Source: Aristolochia californica
Taxonomy: Eukaryota > Streptophyta > Magnoliopsida > Piperales > Aristolochiaceae
Reading direction: 5' to 3'
NCBI GenBank assembly: GCA_029961685.1
Contig: JARWKL010000008.1
Location: 1,738,501-1,802,500 of the forward strand
Length of the DNA: 64,000 bases
Shown: positions 55,001 through 64,000 of the stretch, piece after piece
Position numbering within the stretch: the first letter of the stretch is position 1
Layout: each line of letters begins with the position of its first letter
Program-made: the position numbers and the translations under genes
Notes under the pieces: model-generated
Told to the model about the DNA's origin: nothing
Database searches by the model: none
What the model saw: only the letters and a program-made list of their open reading frames with translations

Positions 55001-56600
55001 GAGAGTCCCCCTGTCTCTCGGTTTTCGGTAACAACGTCGGAGTTCCAAGCTCCGGCGACGGCAACAGCGTCGAGCCCGAGCTCCTCCTCCGTTTCGTTGC
55101 GTCACTCTGGACGACGGTAGAGGTCTCTCAGTCTCGAAAGACTCTCTGCTTCTTCTCACCAGAACAGCATTGCCTAGCAGCTCCGGCAACGGTGTCGATG
55201 GCGAGCCTCTGAGGCTCGCCTCTCTGCGGCAACGGTGAGCCTCTGAGGTTCGTAGAGAGGCTCGCCTCTCTACGGCAACGGCGCCAATGATTGCATCGGC
55301 GTCGTCTGTGGGAATCCGAACCCCCTCTCTGCTCCGACAGCACCGACGTCGTCTATGGGAATCCGAACCCCCTCTCTGTTCCAACAGCACTGTCGAAGCT
55401 TCATAGGTCCACGCGTCGTCTCTAGGCCCTCTGCCTTCCTTTAATTGCGCCAAGATCCAAGCCTACACAACTCTCTCTTCTCCGGCAACGGCGACGACTT
55501 TGCTCGAGCCTCCTCGCTGCTTCTCACCAAAGCGTCTCTGGCGGACTGAAGGTTCTCCCCCGCTTCGTCTTCCTGGCACGCACGCAGGCACCGATACAAA
55601 ACGGGGGAGAGAGTTCTGAGCTTCTCTCTCTTTCTCTTCCCTATGAGACACTCTTTTCTGCAACTCCCACTTACGTCGATACCCTATTTTTCCACTGCGA
55701 CCGTCAGTCCCAAAGTGTCACCGAAATATCAACGGGAAGGAAACTTAATTTCCCTCGCATGTAACACACGCGAAACAGTGAGAGAAAGTATCAAGGGCCC
55801 ACTTCTCTAGCGCTGCCCCGATACTTCCTTATAGGAGCTTATGAGATAGAAGAAGTTTTTCTTCTTGAGCTTAGAGACCCCACCCACAATAGATTCAACA
55901 AGTTGAGAGGATTTTTTGTCTATTCCACTCTTCCAAAGCGCCCAATTAATATGCCCCGTGTAGCTAGAAATGAGGAGTTTAACAAACATGGGAAGTCGAG
56001 AGCTAATAAAAGATTGAATCATAGAAGGAAGGTCACGAGCGATGCAATAATGGATCCCAATTCTGTTCAGGAGGTTAGCCTAAACCGACTGGGCCAAGTT
56101 GCAATTGAAAAAGGCGCTTTCCGGCGAGTTGTGGCAAAGGAGAAGAAAGACAGGTTGGTAATAGGAGTTCCGTGGTGAAGCAAAACATCGGAAGCACGCG
56201 AGGGGGGCTTGAAGAGACCAAGCAACTGCAGTTGGGAAGTGGTTGTAAGCGGAAACAGCAGTAAAAAAACCTTTCGGCCAGGGTGTCCTGCGTCCTCAAC
56301 CGTAAGATTTCTGTGAAAGTGGAGGTTCCGGATGGCACTAGAAATCAGGCGGCAGCAGGACGGTTTGAAAGGCTCCAGAGAGCCTTGTAGAATTCCAACA
56401 GCGACTTGCCTCCCAACAACCAATGGGACCAAATTTTGGTGTTGAGACCATTTCTGGGGAAGCATTTGATTGAATCCGAGATAAGCGAGAGAGGAGTAGA
56501 AAAAAAAAACCGAACCTGAAGGAGAAGGTGGATGGGTTGTTGGTCGAGGTCTGTCGAAGTCTTCTTCTTACTGATCTGCTGGTGATCGTCTGCCATTCAC
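52019..56600 (-). mobile_element. LINE ORF2 3' portion, split by an LTR element
   Basis: Minus strand at 56040-56500 shows LNTKIWSHWLLGGKSLL and the zinc-finger region before RNase H (LCHNSPESAFFNCNLAQSV, about 56060-56150). It continues as NWALWKSGIDKK (about 55890-55960). After the interruption it resumes with the RNase H domain YLKLNFDGSTFGCPGPRPKSFGGIIHD (about 52200-52300, key residues NFDGS, GGIIHD). A short A-rich tail lies near 52019-52028. Frames are broken; the 5' part is absent or unrecognisable. Confidence 0.72.
52385..55833 (-). mobile_element. LARD/TRIM-like LTR element: 1.6-kb LTRs, 219-bp interior
   Basis: Direct repeats 52385-54032 and 54252-55833 enclose only 219 bp. On the minus strand the primer site TGGTATCAGAGCCGAGG lies two bases from the first LTR, and a purine tract (caagtgggaaattg) precedes TGTCAGAAAGTATCGG of the second. 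LTRs end CTAACA. The target duplication is GGAGC (52380-52384 and 55834-55838). The LTRs are GC-rich with internal minisatellites (actccagcctctggcaacgg units at about 52800-52915 and 54700-54790). Long open frames inside them resemble no protein. It sits inside the LINE. Confidence 0.9.
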
Positions 56601-57377
56601 CAGAGTTGTCTTCCAATAGCCCGGTCTTCAGAAGTCTTCCGTTCTGCAGCAGCTACTGGGTAAACTCCCGATCACCGTCAAGGTCGCCACCTTGTCCGAT
56701 TCTAGGCGAAGGTGCAGAGACGGGAGGGGGTGGGCGACCAAAGAGTTGGTCCGCCCAGAGGTCTCCCGAGAATCTCCGCACTGCGCCATTACATCAACAT
56801 TGTCATCCAGGACGTGTATACTGAAAAACTGCGCAAGGTATATACATCAAAAAACGAGATACAACATAGAGACATCTGTACTGCTCATTGCAAGCACATT
56901 TATCTGCCACCGGAAACTGCCAATAATAAGAGATGCATTTCGAAAGGTGAACTAGTTTTGGCCAGGAAGAAATCAATCAATGCATCTGTCAAAAAACGAT
57001 AAAAAGAAAAGGTCATTTACATCTAGGATAATGTTCAGTAGATTAGAGAAAACTTCCTTGAGGCTGTGACATTGGTTGTTATTATCGTCAGATCGTAGTC
57101 AACCATGTTGGAAAAGGCCAAAAGACGCTCAGCAAAAAGGATGCCTTATATTCAATCAATCAAATATATTTTACAATGCTACCTAGATGGAAAAACATTG
57201 CATTTAAGTCATTAACAGAACATGAACCATTCCTGGATCCCCAAATCCCCAGAGTCATAAGTGCCAGTTGAGGGGAAAAGAATGCTGTAGCACCATGAAG
57301 GAACCAAGCGCTCACAGGCATATGCTCCCCATTTGTTACGGCACAGCTGCACTCACAGTACATTCCCAAAAAACTCA
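56601..57377. other. Spacer and 3' UTR of the TOC gene
   Basis: No gene seen. The part next to 57378 is presumably the 3' untranslated region of the minus-strand TOC gene. Confidence 0.4.
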
Positions 57378-60300
57378 CTACATCTCTTCTGAAGAAAAAC
57401 CATATAACCTCATGATATTCCTGATAAGAGGAACAATGGCAACCAATGCAATCTGAAGTTGTTCCGAACTACTCAACCGGAGACTGACTTGTCCAGCTCC
57501 CTTGTTGTTCAAATTAGCACGGGCAACCATATTTGTAGTACGGCCCACAGGGAACTGTGACTGTATATTGCAACCAATTGCAAGATCACCATGCCAATCC
57601 ATAATGGAAAGTCCAAGTGTTGAGAGGGTCCGACCTAAAGGATAGTCCTTGTCTCTCAACGTGGCTTCCAAACTCCCACCATATGCAACATCCCCGCGAC
57701 AAGTCATGGCCCCTCCAGTCATAACCAGCCGAAACCTCTTGTGAAGCATTAGTACATCTTCAAGCTTCATTCCTGCAGTTAAAGCCTCGCCCAACATTGT
57801 GACGGAAAGACCGGCTGCCATTGTATTGCGCCTGAAATTACTAAACTTTGTCTCGCTTCTGAAAGTGTAAGCCAAATCCTTCCCAACAGTTTGCATGTCA
57901 AAACCTACTGAAGTAGCTTTTCCTTCTCCATGTTTTACAGAACTAGCTACTTCCATCTGGAGATTGCAGTCCTTCTTATCCTTTACTACTTGACCAGAAC
58001 AGGATACGGGTATCTTGTTCTTGACCACAAATAGCCTTTCAGCATTTATACCCTCATAACCCACATCATGATCCCAACCATGACTTTCCAGCACAGGTCT
58101 CACAAGCCACTGGTTTGATGAGTCAAGGTAGCGATACCGGTGGGTAGGGTTATCAGAATCAAAAGAAGTGGGCAGGGCCAAATCTGGCATGGGGACTGGT
58201 ACAGATGCCGCCTCACTACTTTCTTCTTCTTCGTTTTCATTATAATCGCTTGGCAATTCCATTGCTGCTTCAGCCATTTTTTTAAAAAACTTCCTGCGTT
58301 TTTTCTCCTCCTTCAACTGCTTCTTCATGAAAAGTTTTTCACGGTACTCTAACTCATCATAATAAGCTTTCTTTTGTGTTTTGCTCAATTTTTCCAGCTG
58401 AGACTTAGTCAAACGCTTGAAGGGTGGCAGCTCATCATACTCAAACTCGGCTTCTGAGTCAGAAGCCTCATCCAAGTCCTCATCGATGTTATCTTCATCC
58501 CCAAATTGCTCTTCCGGTAGTGTTAGCAGTGGTCTTGACTGGAGAAGGGATGATAAGAGGAAAGGTAGAGGTGGTACCCTTGAGCGAGTACCAAAAGGCT
58601 TTCCCGGTGGACTTTCTTGCAGCTTCAGAAGTGTGTTTGCCTCAGCCAAAAATTTTGAGGCAAAAGAAAGTAGCAACAACTGTGGCTTCCAAACCTGCCC
58701 ATTTGGTAAAACCCTCTGCCCAGCACGGTTCGTCCTACAGGCTAAATGGTTCTCAACCAATGCAACAGGGTTCATGAGTCTCACATCCTCTGCCGCTTGC
58801 CTAATTGCTTGTTGAACAACATGAGACCTCTGAGTTACGAACATCTCGTAGCTTAGTGGAGTTCCATTTGGACCATCAGGAGGGGCTGATGAAGCATGAG
58901 TAAGAACAACTATGGCATTAAACCATATGGAAGGCCCAAATATATTTGTAATTGTACGCAAAAGTGGAACATCACCATAATCCCTGCTTTGCATATCTAT
59001 CCTATCTAGATACAAAACAATGTCCGGTGGAGTCTTTTTTATAAAGCGCTTAACTGAGTGGAGGATCTTCTGATTATGGCGCTGGTCTGTTGATGATGAT
59101 AAGAGGCCAGGAGTATCAATGACTCTAACCTTGATGCCTTCTACTGTCCCAGTTATATCTTGAACTTTCTTAGTACTGGGCTGGAAAGCATCAGTAGTGA
59201 ACCTATTCTCATCAAAAATGGAGTTAATGGTAGCACTTTTACCTACACCAGTCTTCCCAAGAACCATTATTGTGCATGAAAAATCAAGGGCTTCCTGACC
59301 TGCTGCTTCGAGTTGCACAGCCATAGCACTCGCTCGGTCAAAGCTGAATGCCCCTGCACGGCTTGTGGTCCTACTCCCACGAAGCTGTTCAGCAAGACCT
59401 AGTCGATAAAGAACCTGAGCCACAACAACATTATGAGGGGTCTGTCCAAGTCGATGTGCAAGCCGCAAAAATTTTACTCGAATCATCTGAAGCTTCTCAC
59501 GAGTCTCATCATACTCCTCTGTTTCACCATTTGCTGATTCTTCTAGGTTCTGGGCCTGCTGATGCTGCATGGTTCCATTTACCCGGGGCTGTTGCAAAAC
59601 ACGGGCAGGATGCCCAAGGAGCGGAGCTGAAGACCCCAGGCCTGCAGGAGGAGCACGATGAGCAGGCGCAGCAGGAGCAGCATCTGCAGATTTTTCAGAA
59701 GATACACCAACAACAGAATCAGAGTTTCCTTCATCAGTAGAGCTTGACTCATCATACTCTTCTATGGAGACAGAGTCTCCTTCAGATAACCTATTGACAG
59801 CTGAATTTTCCAAGGAACTGGCCTGCGGTGTATCTTTTTCTGCTAGGATGGACGGTACCTCAATAGATGCAGACTCATCAGTGAGGTCACTAATCTCAGG
59901 GTGCTCCGAATCACCTCTCTGATTCACAGCTACCAACTCCGCCTGTGTACCAATTCCACGACCAAGCCCTCTATCATTTTGAGTGGCCTCATTTTTCTCA
60001 TCAACTTTCATATACATTTCCTGAGATGATGAAGTTTCCTCCTGCGTAATCTCTATTCTCTCATCATTATTACTGTCTGCTGCAACTGATGTTTCTTCCA
60101 CTATCTCACTCTGACCGTGTTGTGGAATTTGTTTGTCAATCTCAACTTCCACTGAAGGACAAACCTGCTCGCTACATTCAACTTCTGATGGTTGCTCATT
60201 CTTGTCCACCTTCATCTCAGAACCTTCAATTTCAGAGTTTTCCTGGTCCATGATATACATGATAGACGAACCGGTATCATCAACATTACCATTTTCGGAC

Positions 60301-61091
60301 TCAAACCCCTCATCATGCTGTTTCATGCCCAAACGTACTCTCATTTCTTCATCCACATGAAAAACAGGAACTTCTACCATACCATCTTTATTTCTGGCCA
60401 CACTGTCAGAAGCCCCATTTTCAGATTTCTCATGGACCACTACATCTAGACCGCATTGTATGCCGCCAAGATTTCCATTTTCAGATAGAAGTCTCTCCTC
60501 CGGTAGATTCTCATCCAGATGAGCATTTGCTCCCCCATTAAAATGAACCACCAGAGCTTCTTCGGCATGAGCATCCTCTTTTGTGTTACCATTATCATCA
60601 GTTCCCAAACCATTTGTTTCTATTGGGGTTTGCGTTTCTTTGGAGGTTTCAGCTCCTACACTGAGAAGATCAGTATCTGAATCATCAACATTATCTACTT
60701 TTTTCCCAACAGCGATCGGAACATCTTCCAGAGGGACATCTTCAGTGGGCACTTCCATTGCCTTCTCAAAGTGCTCGATCTCATGCCCTCTCCGAGGGTC
60801 CCCATTTACCATCCTCTCATCAAAATTTTCCTCAATCACGTCACCACCACTAGCGAAATTCTTGAACTCTGATTCTTTCTGCTGCTGCTCCAAGGGCCGC
60901 GAAGGAGTATTAACGACTTCCTCCATCGCCTCCTCGAAAACCTCATGCGCTTCAGAATCTTTCATTTCGTTATCATCAGAAACACAAATAACTCCGTTTC
61001 CTAATCTTGACTCCGAACTCCCTTCTTTCAGGTCATCTCCCTCCCCTAAATAAACCCTTTCCTCCAAAATCCCATCGCTGTTTTCCATCAC
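57378..61091 (-). CDS. TOC120/132-like chloroplast preprotein import receptor
   Basis: GTPase receptor of the outer chloroplast envelope TOC translocon (TOC159 family), which recognises transit peptides. A single exon of 1237 residues. Residues 1 to about 560 form the acidic, low-complexity A domain. The GTPase domain (about 600-870) has the P-loop GKTGVGKSATIN (near 612), switch region and DTPGLLSS (near 658), and FNAIVVLTHASSAPPDGPNG. The C-terminal M domain (about 880-1237) anchors in the envelope and has QLKEEKKRRKFFKKM, YRYLDSSNQWLVRPVLESHGWDHD (one continuous stretch, key residues YRYLD and HGWDHD) and a beta-barrel-like end. The length and short A domain fit TOC120/132, which favour non-photosynthetic preproteins, better than TOC159 (about 1500 residues). 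No lesion seen. Confidence 0.94.
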   Translation of the reverse strand: MMENSDGILEERVYLGEGDDLKEGSSESRLGNGVICVSDDNEMKDSEAHEVFEEAMEEVVNTPSRPLEQQQKESEFKNFASGGDVIEENFDERMVNGDPRRGHEIEHFEKAMEVPTEDVPLEDVPIAVGKKVDNVDDSDTDLLSVGAETSKETQTPIETNGLGTDDNGNTKEDAHAEEALVVHFNGGANAHLDENLPEERLLSENGNLGGIQCGLDVVVHEKSENGASDSVARNKDGMVEVPVFHVDEEMRVRLGMKQHDEGFESENGNVDDTGSSIMYIMDQENSEIEGSEMKVDKNEQPSEVECSEQVCPSVEVEIDKQIPQHGQSEIVEETSVAADSNNDERIEITQEETSSSQEMYMKVDEKNEATQNDRGLGRGIGTQAELVAVNQRGDSEHPEISDLTDESASIEVPSILAEKDTPQASSLENSAVNRLSEGDSVSIEEYDESSSTDEGNSDSVVGVSSEKSADAAPAAPAHRAPPAGLGSSAPLLGHPARVLQQPRVNGTMQHQQAQNLEESANGETEEYDETREKLQMIRVKFLRLAHRLGQTPHNVVVAQVLYRLGLAEQLRGSRTTSRAGAFSFDRASAMAVQLEAAGQEALDFSCTIMVLGKTGVGKSATINSIFDENRFTTDAFQPSTKKVQDITGTVEGIKVRVIDTPGLLSSSTDQRHNQKILHSVKRFIKKTPPDIVLYLDRIDMQSRDYGDVPLLRTITNIFGPSIWFNAIVVLTHASSAPPDGPNGTPLSYEMFVTQRSHVVQQAIRQAAEDVRLMNPVALVENHLACRTNRAGQRVLPNGQVWKPQLLLLSFASKFLAEANTLLKLQESPPGKPFGTRSRVPPLPFLLSSLLQSRPLLTLPEEQFGDEDNIDEDLDEASDSEAEFEYDELPPFKRLTKSQLEKLSKTQKKAYYDELEYREKLFMKKQLKEEKKRRKFFKKMAEAAMELPSDYNENEEEESSEAASVPVPMPDLALPTSFDSDNPTHRYRYLDSSNQWLVRPVLESHGWDHDVGYEGINAERLFVVKNKIPVSCSGQVVKDKKDCNLQMEVASSVKHGEGKATSVGFDMQTVGKDLAYTFRSETKFSNFRRNTMAAGLSVTMLGEALTAGMKLEDVLMLHKRFRLVMTGGAMTCRGDVAYGGSLEATLRDKDYPLGRTLSTLGLSIMDWHGDLAIGCNIQSQFPVGRTTNMVARANLNNKGAGQVSLRLSSSEQLQIALVAIVPLIRNIMRLYGFSSEEM

Positions 61092-61600
61092 GCTTCTTTA
61101 ATCTTACAAAATTGATAGTGAATGATAACCTAGTTGCACAACAATCACCAAACATGAAAAACCAAAACAAAAAACAAGAAACGAAATAACCACCCAAAAG
61201 AACCAAAAATAGCAGTAATTTGCAGAATTCACTTATCATAAAAATAAAAAAATAAAAAACAGAAAAAACAGTCAGATCCAGAAAAGAAGAATTTACGGAT
61301 TCAGGTATGACATACCAATTTAAATAACTCGACAACGGATAAAACCCGTAAAAAAGAACGCGAAAAATGAGCTAACCTGAGAGCAGTTGGAGGCGATAAA
61401 GAGCCCTATCTTCTTCCCCTGTCCCGCACTCGAACCATGTATCTGTCTCTTTCCCTCTATTTTCTTATAAAAAGTGCTTAGGGGAACCCGGGTGCAGAAG
61501 CATCGACGGCCGAGGACGCGAGAAGGTGGATCGGACGGCGAGCTGTCGTGGTTGGCCTTCATCGTGGAACACGCCAACGTCAGATCGTACTTGGTTTTAT
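61092..61600 (-). other. 5' leader with probable intron of the TOC gene
   Basis: Upstream of the start codon the minus strand has a good donor (CAG/GTTAGC, intron from 61376). A T-rich tract runs up to possible acceptors near 61100-61130. A leader intron of about 250-275 bp is likely. The exact acceptor is uncertain. Confidence 0.5.
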
Positions 61601-61993
61601 TCACATGTGCTCGTGTTTAAGTAACAAAGGGTCAGGGTCGTCGAGTAGTCGCAACTCGAAGCATCCGATTCCGAAACGGTCGCTGGCCCATCCCGTCGGC
61701 AGCCTCGCCGTTCCGGTGCCGGCATTAAATAACAAAATTAAACATTAGAAACCTGTGACCTGAAAATTTGAGACTCTTTAAAGATGTTCATGTGAAGCAG
61801 GAACAAAGTTGAGGGAAAGAGAGATAGGGTGGGAACAAGATTGTCCAGCCCTGGTTTTTTCTACGGTCGGTTAAAAGTCAAGGTTTGGGGTTAGGTTGGG
61901 TTGAGTACTTAGAAACTCGACTTGACCCAGCTGGTACCCATCCCGCATTCTCGACCATGGCGTCGGCTTCATGCTAGAATGTAATTGATTAAA

Positions 61994-63128
61994 GGAAAAT
62001 TTAGGATATTATCTAATTTTTTAGCATAATAACACAAATAATTAATTTTTTTAATTTATTTACACAAATACCCAACTTTGAGGGATCAACTACACATATT
62101 TCCCGTCAAAAGTGATATATAAGTTTTGACCGATTATGTGGTGCCACATCAACACCCAAAGAGTCTTATGCCATGTCATTGACAAACCATGTCACATCAC
62201 CTTAACACAAACACAATTTAAATTTTTAAAAATTATTAAATAATTTATTTTAAAATATTTAAATATTTATTAACAAAATAATAAAATCTAAATATTATTC
62301 AAATAATTAAAACTTTTATAATATATTAAATTAGATTTAAGTTATGAAAATTAGATTTACAAAATATTTTTATATATAAGGTAATAAAACCTGTACCGAT
62401 AAATTATAATTTTAAACTCTAAATTTATTTTTTTAATTTTTTTCAATTAAAAAATATTTTATATCAATAATAAAAGGTATTAAATAGGTAAGAATAAAAT
62501 ATTTTTAATTAATTAATACGAATTTAATGTTTTGTTATTATAAAAAAAAGGTAGAATATTTGTACCAACAAATAAGAATTTTAAAACTATATTTTTTTTA
62601 CTAAATATTGTATAAAATTAAATAATATATTAAAATAAAATAATTAGATTAAGGTATTAAGTAAAATAAATGATTAATTATATTTTAAAAATTAAATACT
62701 TAATAATCAAATTTTTTATTTTTTATTATATTGAAGTAAAGGTAATGAAATGTGTAAGAATTTTTAAAACCAGAAATTAATATTTAAAAAAAAAATAATT
62801 ACAAAATAATCTTAATCAATCATGAAAAGAAAATGGGAGAAAAAAAGTAAACTTTAGTGGTGGGCTTTTGTAGCATTCAATAACATGACAGATGACATGT
62901 CATCCTACATGGAGGACAAATGGTTTGTTAATGATGTGGCATAAGACTCTTCAAGTGTTGATGTAGCGTGATGATATGGCACCATATAATCGGTCAAATT
63001 TTACATGTCACTCTTGACTGTACACATGTGCAGTTAATTAGTCAAAGTTGGGTATTTGTGCAAATAAGTTAAAGAGTTGGTTATTTATGTTATTATGTTA
63101 AAAAATTGAGTAATATCCTAAAATTCCC
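61994..63128. mobile_element. Long-TIR, MULE-like non-autonomous element (1135 bp)
   Basis: The outer arms of about 220 bp (61994-62215 and 62905-63128) are inverted copies: GG-AA-TTTAGGATATTA at the ends, then TAATAACA-AAATAA, CACAAATACCCAACTTTGA, GACCGATTAT-TGGTGCCA and AGAGTCTTATGCCA. The core is AT-rich and non-coding. Long inverted arms suggest a Mutator-like origin. Flanking 9-mers (ttgattaaa and tattatgaa) match only partly, so the target duplication is doubtful. Confidence 0.72.
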
Positions 63129-63189
63129 TATTATGAATTAGGATTTAAAAGTAAGAACTCTCATCTTCGGATTCTCTCACTCTAAAGCT

Positions 63190-63618
63190 TCTTGTAAGCT
63201 TCCTAAATTATATCGATAATAAAAGGTGTTAAAAAGGTAAAAATATATTTTTTTAATTAATTAATATGAATTTTATGTTTTTATTATAAAAAGGTAGAAT
63301 ATTTGTACCAACAAATAAGAATTTTAAAACTAAATTATGTTTTACTAAATATTGCATTAAATTAAATAACGTCTTAAAGTAAACAAAGTATTAATTATAT
63401 TAAAATTAATAATTAATAATTAATAATTAATAATTAATAATTAAATTTTATATTTTTTATTATATTAAAGTAAAGGTAATGAAATGAAATGTGTAAGAAT
63501 TTTTAAAACCAGAAATTAATATTTAAAAATAATAATTACAAAATAACCTAAATCAATCATTAAATAAGGGAGAAAAAAGGTAAATTAAAATGGAGGGTAT
63601 ATGTGGCATTCAATGATG
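63190..63618. repeat. Second partial copy of the MULE-like core
   Basis: Matches about 62455-62895 inside the long-TIR element (aataaaaggt, aaggtagaatatttgtaccaac, aagaattttaaaac, ttttaaaaccagaaattaat) in the same orientation. It includes a short (aataattaat) expansion near 63405-63440. It ends at the junction with the copia fragment. Confidence 0.7.
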
Positions 63619-64000
63619 TGCCATCGATTTGCTGTCTCATTTTTCCTTGTCTTGTCTGCATATGCAGACTCTGTTGACATTACGTAGACTGACTCCAATC
63701 TTCGCCCCTCCATATTCGGTGTTTCTGAAATTCTGAAATCACGATACACCTTCACATCTCGGGGACCGAACAGAACATAGTGGCCTGATGATATCAATTG
63801 AGCCACAGATAACAAATTTTTCTTCATTCTTGGGACATGATAAACATCTTGAAGTGACACCTAGTTGAGATTATACCGAGGCGTAACTATAGTCTTACCG
63901 ATGTGAGCTATCGGTAACCTTGAGTTGTCGGCTGTCACCACCACACAACCTTCCTTGTCCTCAGATAGGTTTTGCAGCTTCTGTTTATCACCCGTCATAT
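63619..64000 (-). mobile_element. Ty1/copia fragment: protease end and pre-integrase domain
   Basis: Minus strand from the window edge: [20 protein letters not shown], then after a stop [21 protein letters not shown] and [17 protein letters not shown], ending ANRWH where AT-rich repeat sequence takes over. This is the standard copia protease to gag-pre-integrase stretch. It is truncated by the junction near 63619 and by the end of the window. Confidence 0.82.

Noticed and set aside
52938..55453. Several open frames of 90-226 residues
   Set aside because: All lie within the 1.6-kb LTRs, appear on both strands and reflect minisatellite composition.

Overview
This is nuclear DNA of a flowering plant, most likely a non-grass, transposon-rich (possibly woody) species. 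The genes have many AT-rich introns with GT-AG borders. The families are plant-specific: dirigent proteins, TOC GTPase, Ole e 1/extensin protein and PSK-simulator DUF668 protein. The gaps are filled with copia, gypsy, LINE, TRIM, LARD-like, Harbinger-like and MULE-like elements. I cannot name the species from sequence alone.

Layout. 0.6-6.1 kb (+): nine-exon NIPA-type magnesium transporter. 6.8-9.9 kb: two Harbinger-like elements back to back, ending about 325 bp before a two-exon eIF4B-like gene (10.3-14.1 kb, +), whose intron carries a 4 x 216 bp tandem array. 15.1-15.9 kb: decayed gypsy integrase. 17.0-18.6 kb (+): secreted Ole e 1/proline-rich protein. 19.1-20.1 kb: deletion-derivative copia element. 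20.4-26.6 kb (+): twelve-exon PSI-like (DUF3475/DUF668) gene with a frameshift and an in-frame stop, so probably a pseudogene. 27.8-28.6 kb (+): intronless secreted, probably GPI-anchored protein. 29.0-40.4 kb: amidase cluster with a relic, a broken copy and one intact five-exon gene, separated and invaded by a Harbinger-like element, a TRIM and copia remnants. 40.4-43.6 kb: scrambled copia mosaic. 44.5-50.8 kb: dirigent cluster with three intact intronless genes, one reverse-strand pseudogene and one tiny relic. 52.0-56.6 kb: LINE 3' portion split by an LTR element with about 1.6-kb LTRs and only 219 bp between them. 57.4-61.1 kb (-): intact TOC120/132-like preprotein receptor. 62-64 kb: MULE-like element with long inverted repeats and a copia remnant running off the end.

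The functional genes are not a pathway. They serve Mg2+ transport, translation initiation, cell wall, phenoxy-radical coupling, amide hydrolysis and chloroplast import. The unifying story is local gene duplication (amidases, dirigents) followed by decay and transposon invasion. Because the amidase locus is duplicated, one copy keeps the empty site of a Harbinger-like element and of a TRIM, which fixes their ends and target duplications exactly.

I found no convincing new biochemical system. The most informative items are the doubly broken PSI-like gene, the transposons with intact reference empty sites, the exon-like duplicated block inside one Harbinger-like element, and the near-minimal LTR element nested in a LINE. 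All exon borders are my own reading of splice signals and family resemblance, not transcript evidence.
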